Shown: positions 1-8,572 of the stretch, in pieces
Position numbering within the stretch: the first letter of the stretch is position 1
Layout of the letters: every line of letters begins with the position of its first letter
NCBI RefSeq assembly: GCF_030530945.1
Contig: NZ_JAUMTZ010000006.1
Coordinates: 76,948 to 140,947 of the forward strand
Length of the DNA stretch: 64,000 nucleotides
Direction of reading: 5' to 3'
Source of the DNA: Kocuria sp.
Lineage (GTDB): Bacteria > Actinomycetota > Actinomycetes > Actinomycetales > Micrococcaceae
The notes under the pieces: model-generated
What the model saw: only the letters and a program-made list of their open reading frames with translations
Told to the model about the DNA's origin: nothing
Databases searched by the model: none
Made by a program: the position numbers and the translations under genes

Positions 1-236
1 ACATGGTCACCGCGGAGCAGGTCAAGCCCGGGGCCGTGCTGCTGGACGTGGGCGTCTCGCGCGTCCCGGACCCGGAGACGGGCAAGGGGAAGCTCACCGG
101 GGACATCGACCCCGCCGCCGCCGAGCGCGCCTCCTGGATGTCCCCGAACCCCGGGGGCGTGGGGCCCATGACGCGCGCCATGCTGCTGGTCAACGTGGTG
201 GAGTCCTGCGAACGGCAGGCCGCGCACACGGAGTGA
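1..236 (+). CDS. folD: FolD, bifunctional methylenetetrahydrofolate dehydrogenase/cyclohydrolase (C-terminal end only)
   Basis: Only the last ~77 residues are in the window; the gene starts before base 1. The visible part ends with the PGGVGPMT motif, the FolD signature near the C-terminus, preceded by LLDVGVSRV, which in FolD lies in the NADP-binding half. FolD is cytosolic and interconverts methylene-, methenyl- and formyl-tetrahydrofolate for purine, thymidylate and methionine synthesis. The ATG at base 3 is an internal methionine and not a start. A long hairpin follows the stop codon, so this is probably the last gene of its transcript. Confidence 0.93.
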   Translation, partial: MVTAEQVKPGAVLLDVGVSRVPDPETGKGKLTGDIDPAAAERASWMSPNPGGVGPMTRAMLLVNVVESCERQAAHTE

Positions 237-252
237 CTCCCAGCGCACGCGC

Positions 253-303
253 ACGACGCCGCCCGGTCCCCTCCCGTGGGAGAGGACCGGGCGGCTTCGT
301 CGT
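253..303 (+). terminator. Hairpin terminator after folD
   Basis: A 12-bp stem (258-269 with 284-295) continues after one mismatch into a 5-bp inner stem, and an outer ACGAC/GTCGT pair extends it. It lies just after the folD stop. There is no U-tract, as is common for actinobacterial terminators. Confidence 0.7.
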
Positions 304-368
304 CCCGGGGCGGTCCGTGCGGTGCGGCCCGGGGTCGGCGTCGATTCGGCGCGCCCGGCGGGGTTTGA

Positions 369-374
369 GACAAT
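369..374 (+). promoter_or_regulatory. -10-like box of a probable leaderless promoter (381 gene)
   Basis: GACAAT ends 6 nt before the ATG at 381 and no Shine-Dalgarno sequence lies between. The spacing matches other leaderless candidates in the window, though the box departs from TAnnnT at position 1. Confidence 0.4.
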
Positions 375-380
375 GGGCCC

Positions 381-908
381 ATGCAGCCGATCGGATCCTC
401 GTCCCCCCGTCCCGCCGACGCCACTGAGACCCCCCGTTCGGGTCGCACCGCGCTGTGGGGGACCCTGATCGGGCTGGCCGTGCTGGTGGTCGTGTTCGCG
501 GTGGCGCTGCTGCAGGCCGCGCACGCCAACTCGCTGCTCGGCTGGATCCTCGCGGGGATCGCGCTGGGCTGGCTCATGCTGGCCGTGTGGGCGCTGTCCA
601 TGGTGCGCAGGGCCGCGGCCTTCGGGCGTGAGCAGGTGCGCCAGGCGCAGGAGCAGTTCCAGGCGCAGCAGGGTAGGGCGCCAGCGGCCCCCGCGGGTCC
701 CGGCCAGTCCCTGCGGGACGAGAAGCTCGCCCACGGCATGCAGGTGATCCTGGTGCAGTCCTCGGTGGTCAAGGAGCAGCTGTCCTCGCCCGAGCCCGAG
801 CCCGAGCAGATCAGCCGCGCCCTGGAGACCATCGACATGACCGCCGCCAACGGACTGCGCAGCCTCCGGGACTCCGGAACCCCGGTCAGCGGTACCGTGG
901 TGGACTGA
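381..908 (+). CDS. Two-TM membrane protein, possibly DUF3188-like
   Basis: A 175-residue protein. After a short polar N-terminus there are two hydrophobic segments at about residues 25-47 and 53-75, then a ~100-residue soluble tail rich in Gln, Glu and Ala, probably cytoplasmic. No catalytic motif is visible. A small two-TM protein of the DUF3188 kind often follows folD in Micrococcaceae, as I recall; the family assignment is tentative and the function unknown. There is no ribosome site before the ATG. A GACAAT box ends 6 nt upstream, so the mRNA may be leaderless. Confidence 0.75.
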   Translation: MQPIGSSSPRPADATETPRSGRTALWGTLIGLAVLVVVFAVALLQAAHANSLLGWILAGIALGWLMLAVWALSMVRRAAAFGREQVRQAQEQFQAQQGRAPAAPAGPGQSLRDEKLAHGMQVILVQSSVVKEQLSSPEPEPEQISRALETIDMTAANGLRSLRDSGTPVSGTVVD

Positions 909-991
909 CAGCGCCAGGGGCCGTGCGGCGTCGTCGGGGAACGACGGAGGCCCACGGCACGGACCGCAGACGAACGAGGAGACACCCGCAG

Positions 992-1831
992 ATGACGCAG
1001 CCCCGGCAGAGCGTACGCATCGCCACGGTGAACGTGAACGGCATCCGCGCGGCCTACCGCCGCGGCATGGCCGACTGGCTCGCCCCGCGCGGGGTGGACC
1101 TGCTGTGCCTGCAGGAGGTGCGCGCGCCGGACAAGATCACCCGTGAGCTGCTGGACGAGGACGTCTGGGACATTCGCCACGCCGAGGCCGCCGCCAAGGG
1201 GCGCGCGGGCGTGGCCATCGCCACGCGGCGGGACGCCTTCGAGGGCGCGCTGCTGCCTACCGCCTCCCGCGTGGGCATCGGGGAGGACTACTTCGACCAC
1301 GCCGGGCGGTGGATCGAGAACGACGTCACCCTGCCGAACGGCGAGACGCTCACGCTGGTCTCCGCCTACGTGCACTCCGGTGAGGTGGACACGCCCAAGC
1401 AGGCGGACAAGTACCGCTTCATGGACGCCATGCTCACCCGGCTGCCGCAGCTGGCCTCCGGGAGCGACCACGCCCTGGTGGTGGGAGACCTGAACGTGGG
1501 TCACACCGAGCGCGACATCAAGAACTGGAAGGGCAACGTGAAGAACGCGGGTTTCCTCCCCGAGGAGCGCGCCTACTTCGACCGTTTCTTCGGGGACGTG
1601 GGGTACGTGGACGTGGCCCGCGCCCTCGCCGGGGACGTTGCCGGGCCCTACACGTGGTGGTCCTACCGCGGCAAGGCGTTCGACACGGACGCCGGGTGGC
1701 GCATCGACTACCACATGGCCACCCCCGGCCTCGCGGCGCGTGCCGAGAGCGCCACCGTGGACCGCGCGGGGAGCTACGACACCCGCTTCTCCGACCACGC
1801 CCCGCTCGTCGTGGACTACCGCCTGGACTGA
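992..1831 (+). CDS. xth: Exodeoxyribonuclease III (AP endonuclease family)
   Basis: A 279-residue Mg-dependent endonuclease/exonuclease/phosphatase-fold enzyme of base-excision repair that cleaves at abasic sites and trims 3' ends. Visible family motifs in order: NVNGIRAAY near the N-terminus (metal/phosphate site), CLQEVR (catalytic Glu), GDLNVGHTERD (catalytic Asp and Asn), WRIDYHM and the terminal SDHAPLV (catalytic Asp-His). Length is normal. The open frame extends upstream to 923, but ATG 992 has a GAGGAG site at about 975-981 and directly precedes the conserved domain, so it is the likely start. It lies 73 nt before trpS. Confidence 0.95.
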   Translation: MTQPRQSVRIATVNVNGIRAAYRRGMADWLAPRGVDLLCLQEVRAPDKITRELLDEDVWDIRHAEAAAKGRAGVAIATRRDAFEGALLPTASRVGIGEDYFDHAGRWIENDVTLPNGETLTLVSAYVHSGEVDTPKQADKYRFMDAMLTRLPQLASGSDHALVVGDLNVGHTERDIKNWKGNVKNAGFLPEERAYFDRFFGDVGYVDVARALAGDVAGPYTWWSYRGKAFDTDAGWRIDYHMATPGLAARAESATVDRAGSYDTRFSDHAPLVVDYRLD

Positions 1832-1904
1832 GCGCGCGGCCAGACCCCGTACCCGCACCGTGCGGCCCGCACCGGGCCGCCAGCACCGAAAGAAGACTGC
1901 CACC

Positions 1905-2933
1905 GTGAGCGAACAGAGCACCCCCAGGACCTCGACCCCCCGCGTGGTGTCCGGCGTCCAGCCCTCCGCGGACTCCCTGCACCTGGGCAACTACGTGGGA
2001 GCCCTGCGCAACTGGGTGGACATGCAGCGGGAGAACGACTGCGTGTTCTTCGTGGCGGACCTGCACTCGATCACCACGGGACAGGATCCCGCGAGCATGC
2101 AGGAACGCACCCGCGTGACCGCGGCGCAGTACATCGCCGCCGGGATCGACCCCGAGCGCTCCACCCTGCTCATCCAGTCCCAGGTGCCGGAGCACACGCA
2201 GCTCGCATGGGTGCTCAACTGCATCACCGGCTACGGCGAGGCCGCCCGGATGACCCAGTTCAAGGACAAGTCCCTGAAACAGGGCGCGGAGAACACCACG
2301 GTGGGCCTGTTCACCTACCCCGTGCTCATGGCTGCGGACATCCTGGTGTACCAGGCCAACCAGGTCCCGGTGGGGGAGGACCAGCGCCAGCACCTGGAGC
2401 TGACCCGCACCCTCGCGCAGCGCTTCAACTCCCGCTTCGGGGAGACCTTCGCGGTCCCGGACGCCAAGATCCTGGAGAACTCCGCCAAGGTGTACGACCT
2501 GCAGAACCCCACGGCCAAGATGTCCAAGTCCGCTCCCTCGGACGCGGGGCTCGTCCGGCTGCTGGACCCGGCCAAGGTCAACGCCAAGAAGATCAAGTCC
2601 GCGGTCACGGACGACGGCACCGAGGTCCGCTTCGACCGCCAGGGCAAGCCCGGGGTCTCCAACCTGCTGACCATCTACTCCTCCCTCACCGGCACCCCGG
2701 TGGCCGAGCTGGAAGAGCAGTACGAGGGCAAGATGTACGGCCACCTCAAGGTGGACCTCGCCGAGGTGGTCTCGCAGACGCTGGAACCCATCCAGCAGCG
2801 GGCACAGGAGCTCCTGGACGACCCCGCCGAGCTGGACCGCCTGCTCGCCCGGGGCGCGCAGAAGGGCCGGGAGATCGCCGCCGACACCCTCGCGCAGGTC
2901 TACGACCGCATGGGCTTCCTGCCCGCACGATGA
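1905..2933 (+). CDS. trpS: Tryptophanyl-tRNA synthetase
   Basis: A 342-residue class I aminoacyl-tRNA synthetase that charges tRNA-Trp. The N-terminus has VVSGVQPSADSLHLGNYVG, the TrpS form of the HIGH motif (HLGN), and the KMSKS loop is present as AKMSKSAPSD at about residue 205. Length matches bacterial TrpS (~330-345). The open frame continues far upstream inside xth, but GTG 1905 follows an AAAGAAG ribosome site at 1889-1895 and sits just before the conserved domain. The first ~12 residues are a low-complexity Ser/Thr/Pro leader. Confidence 0.96.
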   Translation: MSEQSTPRTSTPRVVSGVQPSADSLHLGNYVGALRNWVDMQRENDCVFFVADLHSITTGQDPASMQERTRVTAAQYIAAGIDPERSTLLIQSQVPEHTQLAWVLNCITGYGEAARMTQFKDKSLKQGAENTTVGLFTYPVLMAADILVYQANQVPVGEDQRQHLELTRTLAQRFNSRFGETFAVPDAKILENSAKVYDLQNPTAKMSKSAPSDAGLVRLLDPAKVNAKKIKSAVTDDGTEVRFDRQGKPGVSNLLTIYSSLTGTPVAELEEQYEGKMYGHLKVDLAEVVSQTLEPIQQRAQELLDDPAELDRLLARGAQKGREIAADTLAQVYDRMGFLPAR

Positions 2934-2997
2934 ACCGCTGTGCCGGGCGTCACACCGGTGGGCTAGTGTGGGTCCCGGTCGAGGGGAGGAGGGGCGC

Positions 2998-3567
2998 GTG
3001 AGCGAGAACTGCGCTTCCCCCACCCTGCGCCCGGGGCGGACCTACGCCGGGGTGGTCATCCCGCTCCCCGAACCGACGGCCCAGGAGCTGCGGGACTGGC
3101 GGGAGTCCTTCGGGGACCCCCGGGCGAGGACCGTTCCCGCTCACATCACCCTCATGATCTCCCCCGTTGAGCGCAACTGGGAGCAGCTCTCCGCCCACGT
3201 GCGGGACGTGGCCGCCCGGTGCGAGCCCTTCCACGTGCAGCTCAGCGGCACGGGCACGTTCCGCCCCGTCACCCCGGTGGTGTACCTGCGGGTGGGCCGC
3301 GGTCACCAGCAGTGCGTGACCCTGCACCAGATGCTGCACGCCCGCAGTGTGGAGTCCGCCTCCCCGTTCGACTACCACCCGCACGTGACTCTCGCCCACG
3401 GCGGCAGCCAGGAGACGCTGGACCGGGCGCAGGAGACGTTGCGCACCTACCGCGCTGGCTTCCTGGTGGACGGGGTGCACCTCTACGAGTGCGCTCACGA
3501 CGGATCCTGGGACCTGCGCGAGCACATCCCCTTGGGACTGCCCGCCGGTGGCCATGGCCCGCACTGA
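2998..3567 (+). CDS. 2'-5' RNA ligase-family (2H phosphoesterase) protein
   Basis: A 189-residue protein with the two HxT motifs of the 2H phosphoesterase superfamily: H49-I-T in AHITLM and H129-V-T in HPHVTLAHG, at the expected spacing. Bacterial members are called 2'-5' RNA ligases or cyclic phosphodiesterases; the natural substrate here is unknown. GTG 2998 is chosen because GGGGAGGA (2983-2990) precedes it by 7 nt; a TAGTGT box at 2964-2969 could be the promoter. The end overlaps the start of the next gene, which suggests coupled translation. Confidence 0.88.
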   Translation: MSENCASPTLRPGRTYAGVVIPLPEPTAQELRDWRESFGDPRARTVPAHITLMISPVERNWEQLSAHVRDVAARCEPFHVQLSGTGTFRPVTPVVYLRVGRGHQQCVTLHQMLHARSVESASPFDYHPHVTLAHGGSQETLDRAQETLRTYRAGFLVDGVHLYECAHDGSWDLREHIPLGLPAGGHGPH

Positions 3568-4726
3568 CCCGCCCCCGGTGGTCCCCTCGCTCACGGACCG
3601 GGCCGGGCTCGTCGCCGAGCACCGGCGGCTGCGCGCTGCGCGGCGCGAACTGGCCGCGCAGGAGGCTCCCGCGGGGCAGCGTGTGGGCGCCTTCTTCGCG
3701 TGGGTCTTCGCCCGATTCATGGCCCTGTTCCCCGCGCGCGTGGTGGCCCACTACATGTTCCACGGCGGTCCGCTCATGGCGGCGGGCATGGCCTACCAGC
3801 TGCTGTTCGCCTCCACCGCCCTGCTCGTCATCTTCTTCTCCGGCCTGGCCACGTTCCTGGGCACGAACTCACCGCTGCAGCAGAGTCTCGTGGCGGGGGT
3901 CGTGGCGAACATCCCTGGGCTGCTGGACGTGGGCGACGGCACCGGGGGAGTGATCCCCCTGTCGCTGCTCGAGGACACGGGCCCGTTCTCGGTGGCCTCC
4001 ACCGTGGCCGGCGCGGTGCTGCTCTTCACGGCCTGGCGCTGGGTCGCGGGAGTCCGCCTGGCCACCCGCCGGATGTTCGAGCTGCCCCCGGCGCCAGGAA
4101 TCCCCATGGCTGCCGTGCCCCGCGACCTCCTGTGGCTCGTGGTGGTCGGCCTGCTGCTCCTCGTCTCGGCCACGGTCAGCGTGGTGGCCTCGGGCGCCGT
4201 GGACGGCGTGGTGGGGTGGCTCGGGGACATCGGACTCACCCGCGTGCAGCCCTGGCTGGACGGCGGCGGGCGGTCCGCGTTCACGTTCGCGGTGGGCCTG
4301 GTGGTGGACTGCCTCACCAGTCTCGCCCTGGTCCGGGGGGTCGCGCAGCTGAAGCTCCACCGCAGGGCGCTCGCCGCCACGGTCCTCGTGGGGGCGGTGG
4401 GTTCGCAGGCCCTGCGCTACGGCGGCAGCTCGGTGATCGGAGGCGCCTCCGGCAACCCCTACCTGCTCTCCGTGGCCGTGCTGGTGGGTGTGCTGCTGTG
4501 GTTCAACCTCTACGGGCAGATCCTGCTGCTGGCCGCCGCGACCGGTGCCGTGGTCCAGGCCGACATCCGGGGAGCGAGGGCCCAGCCCGAGCGCGAGGAC
4601 CGCGCCGTCACGGTGGTCCCCACCTCGGCCCTGCCCGACGCCGCTCGCGGGGCGGACGCGCAGCCCGCCATCCGCTGCCCCCGCCGGGGCGACGGGTCCG
4701 GCGACCCCCAGCACCCCGACCCATGA
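3554..4726 (+). CDS. YihY/virulence factor BrkB family membrane protein
   Basis: A ~390-residue inner-membrane protein with about six hydrophobic segments after a charged, Ala/Arg-rich N-terminus. The stretch GGPLMAAGMAYQLLFAS followed by a Phe-rich TM is typical of the YihY/BrkB (UPF0761) family, as are the central LATRRMFEL region and the C-terminal WFNLYGQILLLAA segment. Molecular function is unsettled; some relatives were once called RNase BN, wrongly. Two starts are possible, GTG 3548 and ATG 3554, both overlapping the end of the upstream gene. The tail after the last TM (residues ~335-390) is polar and Pro-rich. Confidence 0.87.
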   Translation: MARTDPPPVVPSLTDRAGLVAEHRRLRAARRELAAQEAPAGQRVGAFFAWVFARFMALFPARVVAHYMFHGGPLMAAGMAYQLLFASTALLVIFFSGLATFLGTNSPLQQSLVAGVVANIPGLLDVGDGTGGVIPLSLLEDTGPFSVASTVAGAVLLFTAWRWVAGVRLATRRMFELPPAPGIPMAAVPRDLLWLVVVGLLLLVSATVSVVASGAVDGVVGWLGDIGLTRVQPWLDGGGRSAFTFAVGLVVDCLTSLALVRGVAQLKLHRRALAATVLVGAVGSQALRYGGSSVIGGASGNPYLLSVAVLVGVLLWFNLYGQILLLAAATGAVVQADIRGARAQPEREDRAVTVVPTSALPDAARGADAQPAIRCPRRGDGSGDPQHPDP

Positions 4727-4732
4727 CATCCC

Positions 4733-4770
4733 CGCGCCCCCGTACCCGGGTTTGTGTTCCGGGGGCCGCG
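4733..4770. terminator. Possible weak hairpin between convergent genes
   Basis: GCCCCCG (4736-4742) pairs with CGGGGGC (4760-4766), with a 17-nt loop and GC flanks. It lies between the YihY/BrkB gene and sdhB, which converge here. The pairing is short, so this is tentative. Confidence 0.35.
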
Positions 4771-4788
4771 GTGGTGCTCAGGCCGTGG

Positions 4789-5571
4789 TCACACGGCGGC
4801 GGCGAACACCGCCTTCTTGACCTCGGCGATGGCCTTGGTCACCTGGATGCCACGGGGGCATGCCTCGGTGCAGTTGAAGGTGGTGCGGCAGCGCCACACA
4901 CCCTCCTTGTCGTTGAGGATCTCCAGGCGCATGTCACCCGCCTGGTCGCGGGAGTCGAAGATGAACCGGTGGGCGTTCACGATCGCCGCCGGGCCGAAGT
5001 ACTGCCCGTCCGTCCAGAACACGGGGCACGAGGACGTGCACGCCGCGCACAGGATGCACTTGGTGGTGTCGTCGAAGCGCGCGCGGTCCTCCTGGGACTG
5101 GTACCGCTCCCCGGTGGGGGTGTGGTCCTCGTTCACCAGGAACGGCATGATCTCGCGGTAGGACTGGAAGAACGGCTCCATGTCCACGATCAGGTCCTTC
5201 TCGCACGGCAGGCCCTTGATGGGCTCCACCGTGATGGGCTTGGACAGGTCCAGGTCCTTGAGCAGGGTCTTGCAGGCCAGCCGGTTGCGGCCGTTGATGC
5301 GCATGGCGTCCGAGCCGCACACGCCGTGGGCGCACGAGCGTCGGAAGGACAGCGAGCCGTCCAGCTCCCACTTGACCTTGTGCAGGGCGTCCAGCACACG
5401 GTCCGTGCCGTACATGGTGAGCTTCCACTCGTCCCAGTGGGCCTCGGTCTCGAACTCGGGGTCGTAGCGGCGGACCTGGAGCACCACGTCGTACGTGGGG
5501 ATGCTCTCCCCGCCCTCGTCGGCGGTCTGCTGAGCGTCCTGGTTCTGGTTCTCGGTGACTGCTGTGGACAT
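4789..5571 (-). CDS. sdhB: Succinate dehydrogenase iron-sulfur subunit
   Basis: A 260-residue subunit of complex II that carries electrons from the flavin in SdhA to menaquinone. The 2Fe-2S ligands are Cys80, Cys85, Asp88 and Cys100 (SCAHGVCGSD, with Asp as in E. coli SdhB). The ferredoxin domain CILCAACTSSCP holds Cys172/175/178/182, and Cys228/234/238 complete the 4Fe-4S and 3Fe-4S clusters. The N-terminus (about 25 residues, Gln/Glu-rich) is longer than in E. coli. The start overlaps the sdhA stop in a TGATG junction, so translation is coupled. It is the last gene of sdhCDAB. Confidence 0.97.
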   Translation of the reverse strand: MSTAVTENQNQDAQQTADEGGESIPTYDVVLQVRRYDPEFETEAHWDEWKLTMYGTDRVLDALHKVKWELDGSLSFRRSCAHGVCGSDAMRINGRNRLACKTLLKDLDLSKPITVEPIKGLPCEKDLIVDMEPFFQSYREIMPFLVNEDHTPTGERYQSQEDRARFDDTTKCILCAACTSSCPVFWTDGQYFGPAAIVNAHRFIFDSRDQAGDMRLEILNDKEGVWRCRTTFNCTEACPRGIQVTKAIAEVKKAVFAAAV

Positions 5572-7322
5572 CAGTACTTACGCTCCATCGGCTCGTAGCG
5601 GGTCATGATCACCGGCTTGGTCTCCTGCCGGATGCCCGCGGTGGGCGACGACGGGTCCTCGTACACCATGGAGTGGACCATGAAGTTCTCGTCGTCACGG
5701 TTGGGGAAGTCCTCGCGGAAGTGGCCACCGCGGGACTCCTCGCGGTGCAGGGCGGCCACGGACATCACCTTGGCAAGCTCCAGCAGGAAGCCCAGCTCCA
5801 CGGCCTCCAGCAGGTCCAGGTTGAAGCGCTTGCCCTGGTCCTGGATGGAGATGTTCGCGTAGCGCTCCTCCAGGGCGGCGATGTCGTCGAGCGCCTTCTG
5901 GATGGTCTCCGCGGTGCGGAACACCTGCATGTTCAGGTCCATGGTGTCCTGCAGGTCCTTGCGGATCGCGGCCACCTTCTCGTTGCCGTGCGGGCTGCGG
6001 GCGTTGTCCAGCAGCGCCTCGGTGCGCGCGGTGGCGTCGTCCGGGACGGGCAGGAACTCCGCGGTCTGCGCGTACTCCGCGGCGTACACGCCGGAGCGCT
6101 TGCCGAACACGTTGATGTCCAGCAGGGAGTTGGTGCCCAGACGGTTGGAGCCGTGCACGGACACACAGGCCACCTCACCGGCGGCGTACAGCCCGGGGAT
6201 GGTGGTCTCGGAGTCCTGGAACACCTCGCCCTTGATGTCGGTGGGGATGCCACCCATGCAGTAGTGCGCCGTGGGGAACACGGGCACGGGCTCGGTGTAG
6301 GGCTCCACACCCAGGTAGGTGCGGGCGAACTCCGTGATGTCCGGGAGCTTGGCGTCGATGTGCGCGGGCTCCAGGTGGGTGAGGTCCAGCAGGACGTAGT
6401 CCTTGTTGGGCCCGCAGCCGCGGCCCTCGCGGACCTCGTTGGCCATGGACCGGGCCACGATGTCTCGGGGGGCCAGGTCCTTGATGGTGGGGGCGTAGCG
6501 CTCCATGAAGCGCTCACCCTCCGAGTTGCGCAGGATGCCGCCCTCACCGCGGGCCGCCTCCGAGACGAGGATGCCCAGACCGGCCAGGCCTGTCGGGTGG
6601 AACTGCACGAACTCCATGTCCTCCAGGGGCAGGCCGTTGCGGAACGCGATGGCCATGCCGTCACCGGTGAGGGTGTGGGCGTTGGAGGTGGTCTTGAAGA
6701 CCTTGCCCGCGCCGCCGGAGGCGAAGACCACGGACTTGGCCTGGAACACGTGCAGCTCGCCCGTGGCCAGCTCGTAGGAGACCACGCCCGCGGGACGCCG
6801 TCCCTCGGGGGTGTCCACCATGATCAGGTCCAGGACGTAGTACTCGTTGAAGAACTCCACGTTGTGCTTGATGCACGTCTGGTAGAGGGTCTGCAGGATC
6901 ATGTGGCCGGTGCGGTCGGCGGCGTAGCACGCGCGGCGCACGGGGTTCTTGCCGTGGTCGCGGGTGTGCCCGCCGAAGCGTCGCTGGTCGATCTTGCCCT
7001 CGGGGGTGCGGTTGAACGGCAGCCCCATGTGCTCCAGGTCCAGGACCGCGTCGATGGCCTCCTTGGCCATCACCTCGGCGGCGTCCTGGTCCACCAGGTA
7101 GTCACCGCCCTTGACGGTGTCGAACGTGTGCCACTCCCAGTTGTCTTCCTCGACGTTGGCGAGGGCGGCGCACATGCCGCCCTGGGCGGCACCCGTGTGG
7201 GACCGGGTGGGGTAGAGCTTGGTCAGTACGGCAGTGCGCGCGCGCTGACCGGACTCAATGGCGGCACGCATGCCGGCGCCACCGGCGCCGACGATTACCA
7301 CATCGTACTTGTGAACCTGCAT
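5571..7322 (-). CDS. sdhA: Succinate dehydrogenase flavoprotein subunit
   Basis: A 583-residue catalytic subunit of complex II that oxidises succinate to fumarate. The N-terminus has the FAD-binding VIVGAGGAGMRAA motif, then RSHTGAAQGG, whose His42 is the expected site of covalent FAD attachment. FVQFHPTGL and the active-site region VREGRGCGPN follow. It ends with the usual ...RYEPMERKY. Size is normal for actinobacterial SdhA. It lies between sdhD and sdhB; the 105-nt sdhD-sdhA gap contains a perfect 26-nt palindrome that could tune expression between the membrane and catalytic subunits. Confidence 0.97.
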   Translation of the reverse strand: MQVHKYDVVIVGAGGAGMRAAIESGQRARTAVLTKLYPTRSHTGAAQGGMCAALANVEEDNWEWHTFDTVKGGDYLVDQDAAEVMAKEAIDAVLDLEHMGLPFNRTPEGKIDQRRFGGHTRDHGKNPVRRACYAADRTGHMILQTLYQTCIKHNVEFFNEYYVLDLIMVDTPEGRRPAGVVSYELATGELHVFQAKSVVFASGGAGKVFKTTSNAHTLTGDGMAIAFRNGLPLEDMEFVQFHPTGLAGLGILVSEAARGEGGILRNSEGERFMERYAPTIKDLAPRDIVARSMANEVREGRGCGPNKDYVLLDLTHLEPAHIDAKLPDITEFARTYLGVEPYTEPVPVFPTAHYCMGGIPTDIKGEVFQDSETTIPGLYAAGEVACVSVHGSNRLGTNSLLDINVFGKRSGVYAAEYAQTAEFLPVPDDATARTEALLDNARSPHGNEKVAAIRKDLQDTMDLNMQVFRTAETIQKALDDIAALEERYANISIQDQGKRFNLDLLEAVELGFLLELAKVMSVAALHREESRGGHFREDFPNRDDENFMVHSMVYEDPSSPTAGIRQETKPVIMTRYEPMERKY

Positions 7323-7393
7323 ACCAGATGTTCTTTCTACGTGGGTGAGTGAGAGGAGTTCGGGTCCCCGTCGCGGACCGGAGAAGACGACGA

Positions 7394-7419
7394 ACGGTGG
7401 GGCCCGCGGGCCCCACCGT
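7394..7419. repeat. Perfect 26-nt palindrome inside the sdh operon
   Basis: Bases 7394-7406 are the exact reverse complement of 7407-7419, centred on GCCCGCGGGC, in the gap between the sdhD stop and the sdhA start. As RNA it would form a GC-rich hairpin; possible roles are partial terminator, processing or stability element. Being perfectly symmetric, it could also be a protein-binding site. Confidence 0.6.
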
Positions 7420-7427
7420 CCACCGGG

Positions 7428-7913
7428 TCATCGCGCGGAGCAGAAGGACGCCAGCAGGGAGGGGTCGGCGCCCGCGGGGCAGGGCTCGAAGGTGAAGATC
7501 ACCATGGTGCCCAGGAGGATGACGAACGCCGAGGCCACGCAGAGCAGGACCTTGAGCCAGAAGCGCGTGGTGCTGCGCCCGGCGTAGTCGTCGATGATGG
7601 TGCGGATGCCGTTGGTGCCGTGGAGCATGGCCAGCCACAGCATGACCAGGTCCCAGACCTGCCAGAACGGGTTGGCCCACTTGCCACCCACGAAGCCGAA
7701 GTCCACGGCGTGGACGCCGTCTCCCACCATGAGGTTGACGAAGAGGTGGCCGAAGACCAGCACGATGAGCACGATGCCGGACATGCGCATGAACAGCCAC
7801 GCGAACATCTCGAAGCTGCTGCGGGAGGAGCCGGCGCGGTTGTACTTGACGCCGTCCACCTCGAGGTCGCGGCTGCGGGGAACTTGGATCTTGGTCTTGA
7901 GAGGAGTGCTCAC
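7428..7913 (-). CDS. sdhD: Succinate dehydrogenase hydrophobic membrane anchor subunit
   Basis: A 161-residue membrane anchor of complex II with three hydrophobic segments at about residues 38-60, 80-100 and 118-142. FEMFAWLFMRMSGIVL before the first TM and LHGTNGIRTIIDDY between the second and third are typical of actinobacterial SdhD; the loop His is near the quinone/haem site in relatives. The first ~30 residues are charged and cytoplasmic. It starts 4 nt after the sdhC stop. The C-terminus ends in a Cys/Pro-containing tail after the last TM. Confidence 0.9.
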   Translation of the reverse strand: MSTPLKTKIQVPRSRDLEVDGVKYNRAGSSRSSFEMFAWLFMRMSGIVLIVLVFGHLFVNLMVGDGVHAVDFGFVGGKWANPFWQVWDLVMLWLAMLHGTNGIRTIIDDYAGRSTTRFWLKVLLCVASAFVILLGTMVIFTFEPCPAGADPSLLASFCSAR

Positions 7914-7917
7914 GGTA

Positions 7918-8295
7918 TCAACCCCCGAAAACGACTGACAGGTGACGGATGAGGAACGGGATCATGACGATGACCCAGAGGCCGAGGACGCCCCAGAGAA
8001 GGCTCTTCTGGTGCTTGGTCCCGCCCTTCCAGAAGTCGATCAGGATGATGCGCAGGCCGTTGAAGGCGTGGTAGACGATGGCGGCCACCAGGCCGGCCTC
8101 GCCCATGCCCATGATGGGGTTCTTGTAGGTGGCAATCACTGCGTTGTAGGCCTCGGGGGATACACGCACGAGAGCCGTGTCGAGGACGTGGACCAGCAAG
8201 AAGAAGAAGATGGCCACGCCGGTGATGCGGTGGGCGACCCACGACCACATGCCGTACTGGCCGCGGTAAAGGGTGCCCCTGGATGAGTTCGCCAC
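7918..8295 (-). CDS. sdhC: Succinate dehydrogenase cytochrome b556 subunit
   Basis: A 125-residue first gene of the sdh operon, with three TM segments. It has the SdhC signature WSWVAHRITGVAIFFFLLVH; His36 in FLLVHVLD is the likely haem ligand and HRITG belongs to the quinone pocket. The frame extends to 8406, but GTG 8295 follows a strong AGGGAGGA ribosome site at 8302-8309 on the minus strand and gives the normal length. The 277 bp upstream, shared with the divergent manC gene, must hold the operon promoter. Confidence 0.93.
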   Translation of the reverse strand: MANSSRGTLYRGQYGMWSWVAHRITGVAIFFFLLVHVLDTALVRVSPEAYNAVIATYKNPIMGMGEAGLVAAIVYHAFNGLRIILIDFWKGGTKHQKSLLWGVLGLWVIVMIPFLIRHLSVVFGG

Positions 8296-8559
8296 GGAAT
8301 GTCCTCCCTGTGTCGCTCGTCGTCGTGCGCACTGGTGATCGGTGAACAGTGGTGGCGTTCTCGCGCCGGTGCACGGCGATGGCGGAGCCCTGGCTGGCTC
8401 TGTCATGGATGATGCGTTACTTCCCGCTCAAGATACCAGCCTCCAGGGAGTCTGCTGACAACGTGTCGCCAACCGTGACCGCGCCGCGGCGCCCCGGAAT
8501 TCGACGGCTCCCGGGGACGTCACAGGCGGGGGATCCGCGGGTCCGCGCGGGGCGGCCCG
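8296..8559. promoter_or_regulatory. sdhC-manC intergenic region
   Basis: No gene seen on either strand. On the minus strand TATCTT (8430-8435) and TTGTCA (8456-8461) could belong to the sdh promoter, though their 20-nt spacing is long; this would give a ~130-nt leader for sdhC. The manC promoter lies at the right end. Confidence 0.35.
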
Positions 8560-8565
8560 TACACT
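8560..8565 (+). promoter_or_regulatory. -10 box of leaderless manC promoter
   Basis: TACACT lies 7 nt before the GTG at 8573, with no Shine-Dalgarno sequence between. Confidence 0.55.
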
Positions 8566-8572
8566 GTCGGTC

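Noticed and set aside
923..991. Upstream extension of exonuclease III
   Set aside because: The extra 23 residues are Arg-rich and not conserved; ATG 992 has the ribosome site.
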